DNA of 44,633 bases from Pseudonocardia sp. (GTDB taxonomy: Bacteria > Actinomycetota > Actinomycetes > Mycobacteriales > Pseudonocardiaceae), in contig NZ_JAOPWR010000236.1 in NCBI RefSeq assembly GCF_025965585.1, forward strand, positions 1 through 44,633, read 5' to 3'. Position numbers and translations under genes: made by a program. How positions within the stretch are numbered: the stretch's first letter is position 1; every line of letters begins with the position of its first letter. The notes under the pieces were generated by a model. The model saw only the letters and a list, made by a program, of their open reading frames with translations, was not told the DNA's origin and did no database searches. Below, one piece after another: positions 32,855 through 40,877 of this stretch.

Positions 32855-33742
32855 TCACGGCACGGCCTGCGCCGCAGGCCATTCTCGCAGGACCAGCTCT
32901 TGAAACCTCGTCGGCGCCCGGTTGATGAGCTGGGCAAGGGTCCACGACCCGCCTGTGAGTCCATACGCGTCGTAGTGACCGAACATCGCAGCCAAATCGT
33001 CGATCACATGTGCTGGCATACCCGTCGCCACCGCGTTGGCACGCCAGGCGGCCAGTGGTTGGGGTTCGGCGCGGACGTCTCCCACGCCTGCCTCCCTCAG
33101 CACCTCAGCCATGTCCTTCGTGCTCAACAACTCTGGCCCGGCAAGTTCGTAACTTGCGTGTTCGTGCCCGCTCTCCACCACGACACGGGCGGCGGCCTCA
33201 GCGACATCCAGCAGGTCGACCGGGCTGAAAGGGGCGTCGACCGAGTACGGGACACGCACGACACCGACCGTCCGACCGAGAGTCAGCACGCCGAAGATGT
33301 TCTGCATGTAGGACGCAGGCTGCAGGATCGTCCACCGCATCGCCGACAACCTGGCCATCTCTTCGGAGCGGGCTTTGCGGAGGTGGTGGGGCATCGACGG
33401 CAGGTACGGGGCCAGCACGGAATGGAGCACGAACCGCTCCACCCCGGCCGACTCGGCGGCGGCGATCACCCCGGCGGTGAGCTCGTCCTCGCGCGGGTGC
33501 ATATTCGGCGGAATGTGATAGACCGCCGAGACGCCCTCCAACGCCGCACACAACGGCTCCGCCGGACCGTCGAGAGCGACCACCAGCACCTCGGCCGTAG
33601 CTGCCGACCGCACCGACGCCTCCTGCCCGGCATTGCGCACCAGTGCCCGGACCGGCACGCCCCGGCCGGACAGTGCGCGCAGCACTGCCCGGCCGGTCTT
33701 GCCCGCAGCGCCGGTGACGGCGACCAGGGACGTGCGATTCAC
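32855..33742 (-). CDS. NmrA-like/NAD(P)-binding atypical SDR
   Basis: This 295-residue protein has the nucleotide-binding motif TGAAGKTGRAVLRAL at its start, VRALVRN after strand 2, and the VERFVLHSVLAP and MRWTILQPASYMQN segments of the NmrA/NAD(P)H-azoreductase-like group. The catalytic YxxxK is not in its usual form, fitting a redox sensor or quinone/azo reductase. ATG 33742 overlaps the stop of the CoxL-HyuB ORF (ATGA), making it the last gene of that operon. Confidence 0.9.
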   Translation of the reverse strand: MNRTSLVAVTGAAGKTGRAVLRALSGRGVPVRALVRNAGQEASVRSAATAEVLVVALDGPAEPLCAALEGVSAVYHIPPNMHPREDELTAGVIAAAESAGVERFVLHSVLAPYLPSMPHHLRKARSEEMARLSAMRWTILQPASYMQNIFGVLTLGRTVGVVRVPYSVDAPFSPVDLLDVAEAAARVVVESGHEHASYELAGPELLSTKDMAEVLREAGVGDVRAEPQPLAAWRANAVATGMPAHVIDDLAAMFGHYDAYGLTGGSWTLAQLINRAPTRFQELVLREWPAAQAVP

Positions 33743-35835
33743 AGCCAGTCGACCTCGGCCGAGGTGGCGCCCGCAGCGAGCATGGCGTAGCCGGGTCCGC
33801 GGTCGAAGAACGGTGCCGGTGAGTCCGCGGCATCCTCCCGCCGCTGGGCCCGCAGCGCGGTGGAGGCCTCGACGTCCAACTCGAAGCGGAGGTCCAGCCC
33901 CGCGCCCGAGCTCGTGACCACTGCGGCGTAGTCAGCCCTGGCGCTCTCGATGGAGACCTTGCCCCACTGCACGTCCTGCAGAACCTCCCCCAGCGGGCGT
34001 TCGAGCGGGTCACCCCAGCCGCCGCCGCCGGTGGTCCGGATGCGGATCACCTCGCCGGCCACGACCGGCTCGGAATCGGTCAGGGCCTCGACCTCACGCT
34101 CGTCGGGGCCGCCTGGGTCGATCACCACCGAGAAGGGTTTGCCCGCCTTACCGCCCTTCAGGCCCCAGCACGCCAGGATGGAACGGTCGGCAATGGACAT
34201 GAAGTACCCGTCCTTGAGCATCCGGATCTGCTTCTCGTAGCCGAGACCACCGCGGTAGCGACCAGCGCCGCCGGAGTCCACGGCCAGGCTCAGGCTCTCC
34301 ACCCTGAACGGGAAGCGCGACTCGGTGAACTCGCTCGGCAGGTTCCTCGAGTCGGGCACCACGTGGATGGTGTCCTCGCCGTCGGAGTAGTACCGACCGC
34401 CGGACCCGCCGCCGAGCACCTCACGCATGGGATAGGGCTTGCCGGCGGCGTCCTCTCCGTAGACCCCGGTGTAGCGGATGGTCTCCTGGTCGGCCGGCAT
34501 CCGGCCGTCCACCGCCTTCGCCACGACCCCGGCCAGCACCCCGAGGAGACGCAGGATGACGAAGGTCCGCGCGTTGGTGGGAGCAGGGAAGATCGGGGTG
34601 AGCAGCGTGCCGGGCGGAGGGAAACGCATCTCGATGAGGGGGACGATGCCCTCGTTCACGTCCAGCTCCGCCATCCGCTCCGGCGTGTCGGCCAGGTTGC
34701 GCAGAATCGGTGCCAGCCATTTCTTGAGGAAGTTGCCCTCTGCGTAGTCACCGCAATGGTTGATCGGCCCCTTGGCCTGTGGCGCGGTGCCGTCGAAGTC
34801 GATGATCAGCTTGGCGCCCTCCGGGGAGTCGTCGGGCGTGCGGGTCAGCGTGATCGGCTGGGTGTGCAGCTTGGGTTCGTCGACGCCGTCGTGCTCGGCG
34901 TAGTCCTCCCAGGTCCATGTGCCCACCGGGATCTTGCTGAGAATCTCGCGCCGGTAGGTCTCGGTCGTGCGCTCCGCTGCCGAGATGAAGTGCTCGCGCC
35001 GGTCTTCGATGAACTTCACCGGCCGCTCGAGTCGCCGGGCGGCCCAGGCCACCATGACCTCCTCCGGCCACGGATGCACGATCTTGACCCCGAAACCACC
35101 ACCGACATCCGGGGTGATCACCGTGACGTTGACCAGGTCCAACCCCAGCTTGGAGGCCACCGCGGCGCGCACACCCGTGGAGGACTGGGTGGAACTCCAG
35201 ATGCGCAGCCGACCGGAGTCCGTGTCCCAGCGGGCGAGGACGCCACGGCCCTCCATCGGCGTGGCGGCCGACCGCTCGATGGACAGGTCGAGCTCCAGCA
35301 CGTGCGGTGCCGCATCGATCGCGGCCTCGGCGTCACCGACCTGCTGCACGACGTTCGCCGCCACGTTCCCGGGCACGTCCTCGCGTACGAGCTGAGCCGC
35401 GGCGCGGGCGTTCTCGATGCCCACCACCGCCGGCATCGGCTCGTACTCGACGGTGATGCGCTCCGCGACGTCCTCGGCGACGTACCGGTCGACCGCGACC
35501 ACCATGACGACGGCCTCACCGACGTAGTTCACCTCATCCTTGGCCAGGATGTGCTGCGTTCTGCCGTGGGACAGCGCCGGGTGCGGGATGAGCAGCGGGA
35601 GGCGGTCGGCCATGGGGCCTTCGAGGTCCTCGTAGGTGTAGATGGCGATCAGTCCGTCGACGTCCAGCGCGCCTGTGACATCGATGTCGATGACCTTTGC
35701 GTGGGCGTGCGGTGAGCGGACCACCGCCATTGCGAGCGCATCCCGGCCGAGGTCGCCGACGAAGGCGCCGTTGCCGGACACCAGCCGTTCGTCTTCCACC
35801 CGGGCGACCCGCTCGCCGAACATTCTCGTGGTCAT
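33739..35835 (-). CDS. In-frame chimera: molybdenum hydroxylase large subunit N-part fused to hydantoinase B C-part
   Basis: This 698-codon frame starts at ATG 35835. Residues 1 to about 285 match the CoxL/XdhA molybdopterin subunit, with RVEDERLVSGNGAFVGDL, VRSPHAHAKV, VGEAVVMVVA and VGGGFGVKIV. From about 290 to 690 the sequence is hydantoinase B/oxoprolinase-like: KIPVGTWTWEDYAEHDG, LIIDFDGTAPQAKGPINH, EVLGGGSGGR, GGAGRYRGGLGYEKQ and RIRTTGGGGWGDP. The CoxL half lacks the C-terminal Moco domain and catalytic Glu; the HyuB half lacks its N-terminal third. The junction lies near 34960-34990. It most likely records an in-frame deletion or an assembly join; a working fusion is less likely. Confidence 0.88.
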   Translation of the reverse strand: MTTRMFGERVARVEDERLVSGNGAFVGDLGRDALAMAVVRSPHAHAKVIDIDVTGALDVDGLIAIYTYEDLEGPMADRLPLLIPHPALSHGRTQHILAKDEVNYVGEAVVMVVAVDRYVAEDVAERITVEYEPMPAVVGIENARAAAQLVREDVPGNVAANVVQQVGDAEAAIDAAPHVLELDLSIERSAATPMEGRGVLARWDTDSGRLRIWSSTQSSTGVRAAVASKLGLDLVNVTVITPDVGGGFGVKIVHPWPEEVMVAWAARRLERPVKFIEDRREHFISAAERTTETYRREILSKIPVGTWTWEDYAEHDGVDEPKLHTQPITLTRTPDDSPEGAKLIIDFDGTAPQAKGPINHCGDYAEGNFLKKWLAPILRNLADTPERMAELDVNEGIVPLIEMRFPPPGTLLTPIFPAPTNARTFVILRLLGVLAGVVAKAVDGRMPADQETIRYTGVYGEDAAGKPYPMREVLGGGSGGRYYSDGEDTIHVVPDSRNLPSEFTESRFPFRVESLSLAVDSGGAGRYRGGLGYEKQIRMLKDGYFMSIADRSILACWGLKGGKAGKPFSVVIDPGGPDEREVEALTDSEPVVAGEVIRIRTTGGGGWGDPLERPLGEVLQDVQWGKVSIESARADYAAVVTSSGAGLDLRFELDVEASTALRAQRREDAADSPAPFFDRGPGYAMLAAGATSAEVDWL

Positions 35836-35866
35836 GAGCGGGGTCCCGTCTGCGGGCACTCGGCCC

Positions 35867-36371
35867 TCACGAGTTGGCCGCCGTCCGGTCGTTGGCGCCG
35901 GTGAGCGCCGCGGCCCGCAGTACCGAATCGACGATGTTCTGGTAGCCGGTACACCAACACAGGTTGCCGGCGACCATGTCCCTGGCCTGCTCCCGCGAGG
36001 GATCGGTTGTCCCGCAACCTGGCGGTGATGGTGGTGAGGAAGCCGGGGGTGCAGAAACCGCACTGAAGGCCGTGGCAGTCACGGAAGGCCTGCTGCACCG
36101 GGGACAGGCGCCCGTCCGGCAGGATGAGCCCCTCGACCGTCGTGACCTCGTGACCGTGGACAGAGACAGCCAGCAGCAGGCAGGCTCGCACGGGCTCGCC
36201 GTCCAGCAGCACCGTGCAGGCACCACACACGCCGTGCTCACACCCGACGTGGGTGCCGGTCAGCTGAAGGTCGTGACGCAGGCAGTCCGACAGCAGCCGT
36301 CGAGCCGGCACCGAGACGTCGTGCGGTGCGCCGTTGACGATGATGCGGATCTCGTGGAGCTGCTCACTCAT
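35867..36371 (-). pseudogene. Molybdenum hydroxylase [2Fe-2S] small subunit with frameshift
   Basis: The first frame from ATG 36371 carries the plant-type cluster GCEHGVCGACTVLLDGEPVR and the second-domain pair QCGFCTPG. Near 36004-36010 the frame shifts (+1 or -2); the true tail, PSREQARDMVAGNLCWCTGY, reads in another frame to TGA 35867-35869. The unshifted frame runs on into Arg-rich sequence. If real, the lesion removes the CxC half of the second cluster. The start overlaps the FAD-subunit stop (ATGA), as in functional cox/xdh operons. Confidence 0.85.
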
Positions 36372-37249
36372 GCTGTTCTCCCTGGGTCAGCGGCGGCGTG
36401 TGCCGCCTCACGAACGGCGCGCTGGGTGAGTACGCCGGCCAGATGGCTGCGGTAGGCGGCCGTGGAATGGATGTCCGGTTCCGGGTCGATTCGCGCCTGC
36501 ACGAAAGCAGCCAGGTCCTCGGTCTGGGTGTCGTCGAATGAGCGCCCCTTGAGCACCTCTCCCAGGTCGAGGACGAATGGTGTCGCCGAGACGGACAGGA
36601 AGGCGGCGCGAGCCGTGGAGATGCGCTGGGCGTCATCCAGCTCGAGCACGGCACCCACCCCGCAGACGGCATAGTCGCCGTGCCGCCGGGAGATCTCGGC
36701 GAACGAACTCCCCGAGCCGGGGATGCGCGCCGGGAAGAACACCTCTACCGCGAGCTCGCCCGGTTGCACAGCGGACTCCAACGGCCCGAGGAAGAAATCC
36801 TCGGCAGCCACCGTCCGCAGCCCCCGTGCGCCGGCCACCCGCACCGTGCCTCCCAGCAGGCTGAGTACGGCAGTCATCTCCCCAGAAGGGTCGGCGTGCA
36901 CGATGCTCCCCACCGTGGTGCCGCGATTACGGATGGTCGGGTGGGCGACAAGACGGACTGCCTGACGGAGCAACGGCTGCACTCTGGCTGCATCAGTGCT
37001 GCGCTCGAGCCTGGCGTGCCGGGACAGCGCTCCGACGCGCACCCCGTCGTCTGTCACGCGCAGGTAGTCCAACTCCGAGACGGCATTGATGTCCACGAGG
37101 TGTTTCGGGCCAGCCAACCGCATGTTGAGCAGCGGCAGCAGGCTCTGACCACCGGCCAACACCTTGCCGTTCTCACCCAACCCGGCCAGGAGGTCCACCG
37201 CCTCCTGCACGGATGTCGGTCGGGAGTAGTCGAATGCAGGCGGCTTCAC
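36368..37249 (-). CDS. Molybdenum hydroxylase FAD-binding medium subunit
   Basis: This 293-residue CoxM/XdhB-type subunit has both FAD pyrophosphate motifs, AGGQSLLPLLNMRLA (about 33-47) and TTVGSIVHADPSGEM (about 110-124), then the C-terminal CO-dehydrogenase flavoprotein domain with EISRRHGDYAVCGVGA. It passes electrons from the [2Fe-2S] subunit to NAD or a quinone. GTG 37249 overlaps the permease stop (GTGA) and is chosen over a much longer upstream frame. It looks intact, unlike its two partner subunits. Confidence 0.93.
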   Translation of the reverse strand: MKPPAFDYSRPTSVQEAVDLLAGLGENGKVLAGGQSLLPLLNMRLAGPKHLVDINAVSELDYLRVTDDGVRVGALSRHARLERSTDAARVQPLLRQAVRLVAHPTIRNRGTTVGSIVHADPSGEMTAVLSLLGGTVRVAGARGLRTVAAEDFFLGPLESAVQPGELAVEVFFPARIPGSGSSFAEISRRHGDYAVCGVGAVLELDDAQRISTARAAFLSVSATPFVLDLGEVLKGRSFDDTQTEDLAAFVQARIDPEPDIHSTAAYRSHLAGVLTQRAVREAAHAAADPGRTA

Positions 37250-38700
37250 CGGGTGGAACGTCCTCGTGGCTCGACGGGATTCGCGTGGATGCTCGCAGGT
37301 GCCGGTAAGGGGACCTCGCCGGCGTCTTGTGGCACGCCCTCGGGCTGCGGAGCGAAACGATTGACCGTGTGGTAAAGGACGATCGCGACGATCGTGCCCA
37401 GGGCGATGCCACTCAGCGAGAAGGTGTCGGAGAAAACCAGGCTCACGTCGCCGATTCCGATGGTGAGTCCGGCCGCCAGCGGGACAAGGTTGGCCGGATT
37501 GGAGAAGTCGACCCGGTTCTCCACCCAGATCTTGGCCCCGAGCAGCCCGATCATGCCGTAGAGCACGACCGTGATCCCACCGAGCACGCCACCGGGAGTA
37601 GCGCTGACGATGGCGCCGAACTTCGGGCACAAACCCAACAGAATCGCGACGAGCGCCGCGATGTAATAGGCCGCAGTGGAGTACACCCTGGTCGCGGCCA
37701 TCGCCCCGATGTTCTCCGCATACGTGGTGGTCGGTGATCCACCCACCGCGGTGGCGACCACCGTCCCCACTCCGTCCCCGATGAAAGCCCTCCCGAGGTA
37801 GGCATCGAGATCCTCCCCGGTCATCTCCGCGACGGCCTTGACGTGACCGGCGTTCTCAGCGATGAGGACGATGACGCTGGGCAACATCAGCACGATGAAG
37901 GCGGTGGCGAAAGTGGGCGCGTGCCACCCGACCACGAGATCGTGGCCGTCCGCAGTGAAGGTGGACTTCGCCGGGAAGCCGAACCATTTCGCTGAAGCGA
38001 CCGCCGACCAATCCACGCGGAGATGCGTGACCGGAGTGGTCGAGCTACATGTGATGGACGTGATGGGGCCGATCAGCCGGTCGAACACCCACGACAAGGC
38101 GTAGCCGAACAACAGTCCCAAGAAGATGGCGATGCGGGAGGCGAACCCGCGGAAGACGACGGCGGCGATGATCACGAAGGTTGCGGTGAGCAGCGCAATC
38201 CACTGATCCTGGGGCCAGTAAGCCTTGGCGACGACCGGGGCAAGGTTGAACCCGATCAGCATGACGACCGCACCGGTGACCGCAGGCGGGAGCAATCGCC
38301 GAACGATTCCGCCGCCGGACAGATGGACGATGACGCCGACAGCCACCAGGATCAGCCCCGCGATCAACGTCGCCCCTGTGATGTTGGCAGAGTTGCCGCC
38401 CTGCTCCCGGATTGCCGCGGCACCGGCGACGAACGCGGCGGACGTGCCGAGGTAGGACGGGATCCTGCCCTTGACGATCAGCAGGAACAGGATCGTGGCA
38501 ACCCCGGACATCATGATCGCCAAGTTCGGGTTGAGCCCCATGATCACGGGGAAGACGAAGGTCGCACCGAACATCGAGACGACGTGCTGGGCCCCGATGC
38601 CTGCGGTCCGGCCCCAGGACAACCGTTCGTCGGGTCGCACGATCTCGCGGCTGCCCGGCGTTTTGCCTCCGTGCACCATGGTCCACCTGAAAGCTGCCAC
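37246..38700 (-). CDS. NCS2 uracil/xanthine-type permease
   Basis: This 484-residue membrane protein of the nucleobase-cation symporter-2 family has about 14 hydrophobic segments. Family features include AQHVVSMFGATFVFPVIMGL, the TM3 region IPSYLGTSAAFVAG, LIAENAGHVKAV and the strongly conserved GGSPTTTYAENIGAMAATRV. GTG 38700 has GAGGA 6 nt upstream; GTG 38706 would touch the ribosome site. It imports a purine, pyrimidine or similar ring, and leads the molybdenum hydroxylase/hydantoinase operon, pointing to N-heterocycle degradation. Confidence 0.94.
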   Translation of the reverse strand: MAAFRWTMVHGGKTPGSREIVRPDERLSWGRTAGIGAQHVVSMFGATFVFPVIMGLNPNLAIMMSGVATILFLLIVKGRIPSYLGTSAAFVAGAAAIREQGGNSANITGATLIAGLILVAVGVIVHLSGGGIVRRLLPPAVTGAVVMLIGFNLAPVVAKAYWPQDQWIALLTATFVIIAAVVFRGFASRIAIFLGLLFGYALSWVFDRLIGPITSITCSSTTPVTHLRVDWSAVASAKWFGFPAKSTFTADGHDLVVGWHAPTFATAFIVLMLPSVIVLIAENAGHVKAVAEMTGEDLDAYLGRAFIGDGVGTVVATAVGGSPTTTYAENIGAMAATRVYSTAAYYIAALVAILLGLCPKFGAIVSATPGGVLGGITVVLYGMIGLLGAKIWVENRVDFSNPANLVPLAAGLTIGIGDVSLVFSDTFSLSGIALGTIVAIVLYHTVNRFAPQPEGVPQDAGEVPLPAPASIHANPVEPRGRSTR

Positions 38701-38868
38701 GTGCACTCCTCTTCCTTGGCCGGACACGCATCGTCCGGGCTGCGAACCTGGAACGTATGGGGGTGATGGACGTCGCAGCGGCGGGTGTCCCTGCGGGTGA
38801 GCTGCTCGGAGCGGGTGAGGGTGCCGGAGCGAGACGCCGGGCGCGAGTGATCGACTGAAGGCCTGGGG

Positions 38869-38913
38869 CCTTCACGATCCGTGATCACGACCGAGTGCTC
38901 ACGACCGTGAAGG
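38869..38913. repeat. Inverted repeat before the ISL3 remnant
   Basis: CCTTCACG (38869-38876) and CGTGAAGG (38906-38913) are perfect 8-bp arms with 29 bp between. ISL3-family ends often carry CTTCACG-like sequence, so this may be the left end of the degraded element that follows. Confidence 0.4.
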
Positions 38914-38924
38914 GACCCCTAGGG

Positions 38925-39190
38925 ATGGAGAACGGTACTGCGTCGATGACGGCTGCGCTCGTGGCGGGGCTGCTCCGCCTGGACGGGTTCACCGTGCTCG
39001 GCCAGGCTGAGATCGACGGCGAGCGCGAGCTGCTGGTGGAGACCACCGCCGACTTGGTCCGTTGCCCGGGCCGCGGGGCGGTGGCCGGGCGAAGGACCGC
39101 CGGGCGACGTGGGTGCGCGATCTGCCGCTGGCCTGTCGAGGACCTCGCCGAGCCGGACCACGGGCGGTTCTGTCACGGGCACACCGCACC
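38925..39190 (+). pseudogene. ISL3-family transposase, 5' remnant
   Basis: From ATG 38925 the reading is LLRLDGFTVLGQAEIDGERE, then LLVETTADLVRCPGRGAVA, the zinc-finger N-terminus of ISL3 transposases. The second finger cysteine is Arg (CPGR for CPGC). A shift near 39078 moves the match to another frame (KDRRATWVRDLP). Nothing of the catalytic core remains. Confidence 0.7.
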
Positions 39191-39326
39191 ACAGCGGAGC
39201 GCTCCGCGGACCGGAACGGGCGAGAGTTCCCGACGGTGAACGCGCGACGCCCGGATCTTCCCGACCCGCCGCACGACGGCCGGTGCCCGTGCTGCTGGCC
39301 GCCGACGTGACGGTGCCGATCGGCTG

Positions 39327-39461
39327 GTGCGTCTGATCCGCTGGACCTGGCTGCTCGTTGCCCTCGTCACCATCGCGACGCTCGCGCACCGCTTGCCCTT
39401 CGACCTGGCGCTCCAGCCGATCTTCGGGCTGATCGCCGGCCCAGCCCGGGCCCGGCACTGA
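39327..39461 (+). CDS. Possible small membrane protein (44 aa)
   Basis: GTG 39327 to TGA 39459-39461 encodes 44 residues starting VRLIRWTWLLVALVTIATLA. It has one clear transmembrane helix (about 5-21) followed by a polar stretch and a second weakly hydrophobic part (LQPIFGLIAG). GC3 bias is good. No strong ribosome site is seen, and it lies in a region of IS debris, so it may be chance. No other gene is evident in 39190-39605. Confidence 0.35.
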   Translation: MRLIRWTWLLVALVTIATLAHRLPFDLALQPIFGLIAGPARARH

Positions 39462-39605
39462 ACGGTCAGGACGGCTCGCGCACTACAGGCCCGACGGCTG
39501 CCCGCGGCTCCCCGAGGGCAGCCGTGTGGTGCGGGTCGAGCAGGAACACGGCCTCCACGTTGCAGCCCTCACCTGCAGTGGTATCGGTGTCGCACCGTGG
39601 GGGAC

Positions 39606-39812
39606 ATGGCGATGACGGTCCGGTTCACCGACGAGGAGACAGAGGCGCTGCGCGCTGCCGCGGAGGCCGAGGGCCTGTCGATGAACGACTACGCGCGGCG
39701 TGCGGTCCGCGAGCAGATCAGCCGGCGCGCCCACAAGACCAAGGTGGTCGCCTCGGCCGAGCGGGGCGCCGCGCTCTACGGCGAGGCTCTGGAGCGGCTG
39801 GGCAACCTGTGA
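39606..39812 (+). CDS. Antitoxin-like small protein (Phd/ribbon-helix-helix type)
   Basis: This 68-residue protein begins MAMTVRFTDEETEALRAAAE and continues SMNDYARRAVREQISRR, a ribbon-helix-helix strand and helix pair, then a basic C-terminal segment likely to wrap a toxin. Starts at GTG 39597 or ATG 39612 are also possible. Its stop overlaps the start of a Doc-type toxin fragment, the usual antitoxin-first order. The toxin is truncated, so this is an orphan antitoxin. Confidence 0.82.
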   Translation: MAMTVRFTDEETEALRAAAEAEGLSMNDYARRAVREQISRRAHKTKVVASAERGAALYGEALERLGNL

Positions 39813-40123
39813 TGGTGCCCGAGACGATCTTCCTGGATTTGGAGGATCTGGTGAAGATCGCGCTGGGCGGGCGGGTGCTGGTGCACGACTACGGCCTTCT
39901 GGAGTCCGCCGCCGCGGTCCAGGATGTGCAAACCTCGATCGACTTCTACACCACCCACCTCGAGTTCACACTGCGTTCCAGTGCCGCACCCGCGTTCGCC
40001 GACGTCACCCGCGGGCATCTGCGGCAGTTGTGAGCAGGTCGGCCAGCTCCGCGGGACGACCCATACCCGACGGGCGCCTGCCAGCCCCCGGCGGCTGGAA
40101 CCGTATCCATCTCACCGGTGACG
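39812..40123 (+). pseudogene. Doc/Fic toxin N-terminus fused to a VOC-protein fragment
   Basis: ATG 39812 gives a Doc-like start (ETIFLDLEDLVKIALGGRVL, then VHDYGLLESAAA) for about 35 residues. It then runs in frame into a glyoxalase-fold segment, VQDVQTSIDFYTTHLEFTLR with FADVTRGHLRQL, ending at TGA 40033. The VOC match resumes in another frame (ASSAGRPIPDGRLPAPGGWN) to about 40123, after an indel near 40028. The Doc HPFxxGNxR active site is absent, so no toxin activity is expected. The junction is near 39917. Confidence 0.7.
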
Positions 40124-40172
40124 CCCAGCTCGGTCCGCTGCACCGCCGCGGAACGCCCGGCCTGCTGATCCG

Positions 40173-40787
40173 TCAGACGACGAACGACGCGATGTAGGCG
40201 ATCGCCATGTCCAGCGCAGCCTCCAGCGGGGCGGTGTCCCTGCGCACCTGCGTGAGCAGCAGCCCGCCCTGCAGCGCGGCCAGCGTGGCCGTCGCCAGCC
40301 GGGCCGGGTCGGCACCGGCGCGCAGCTCGCCTCGGTCGCGCATCGCAGTCAGGCCGTCGCGGATCGCGCCCTCCCACCGGGCGAACCCGGCGGCGAGCTC
40401 GCCACGGGCCGCCGGATCGATCTCGGACAGCTCGGAGGCCAGCGATCCGATCGGGCACCCGCCCTCGCAGTTGCGCCCGGCCTGCAGATCGACCACCAGG
40501 TCCCGCCAGGCCTGCAGCGCCGCGACGCTGTCGAGCCGGCTGAGCACGGGCTGCTGGGCAGAGAGGACCGCCTCGGTCTGGTGCGCGATGACGGCGTGCA
40601 CGAGATGCTGCTTGCCGTCGAAGTAGTGGTAGAGCTGCGAACCGCTGATCCCCGACGCCGCCTGCACGTCCTCGGTGCTGGTGCCGGCCACGCCGCGCTC
40701 GAACATCAGCTGCGACGCGGCCGCGACGATCCGCGACCGGGTCGCGAGGCCTTTCCGGGTCAGGCGCGGGGACGACACGGCGTCCAC
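40173..40787 (-). CDS. TetR-family transcriptional regulator
   Basis: This 204-residue protein has the TetR HTH at about 12-60, with ATRSRIVAAASQLMFERGVA, TEDVQAASGISGSQLYHYFD and GKQHLVHAVI. The C-terminal helical domain includes GCPIGSLASELSE, as in the LmrA/YxaF-like group. GTG 40787 is the preferred start; GTG 40778 is also possible. It is divergent from the peroxiredoxin/dehalogenase operon, across a TTCTGGA-TCCAGAA operator that overlaps that operon's promoter. Confidence 0.93.
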   Translation of the reverse strand: MDAVSSPRLTRKGLATRSRIVAAASQLMFERGVAGTSTEDVQAASGISGSQLYHYFDGKQHLVHAVIAHQTEAVLSAQQPVLSRLDSVAALQAWRDLVVDLQAGRNCEGGCPIGSLASELSEIDPAARGELAAGFARWEGAIRDGLTAMRDRGELRAGADPARLATATLAALQGGLLLTQVRRDTAPLEAALDMAIAYIASFVV

Positions 40788-40797
40788 TCTAACCCGT

Positions 40798-40854
40798 TTC
40801 TGGAGTTGACAGTCCAGAACAAGCGGCGTAGAGATTGGGGTGATCAGTCCAGAA
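40798..40854 (+). promoter_or_regulatory. Promoter with overlapping TetR operator
   Basis: A -35 TTGACA (40806-40811) and a -10-like TAGAGA (40829-40834) are 17 bp apart. The inverted repeat TTCTGGA (40798-40804) / TCCAGAA (40813-40819) covers the -35. The 10-bp half CAGTCCAGAA at 40810 is repeated at 40845-40854, past the -10. Repressor binding here would block transcription of the plus-strand operon. Confidence 0.65.
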
Positions 40855-40877
40855 TCTTTCAGGCGATGGAGCAGACC

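Noticed and set aside
35836..36063. N-terminal extension of the CoxL-HyuB ORF to 36063
   Set aside because: The extra 76 codons overlap the [2Fe-2S] subunit and are Arg/Pro/Thr rich. MTTRMFGERVARVED at 35835 is the true CoxL-type start.
38757..38858. A 33-codon plus-strand ORF upstream of the nucleobase permease
   Set aside because: It is Ala/Gly/Arg rich, has no ribosome site, and runs opposite the permease leader; chance is likely.
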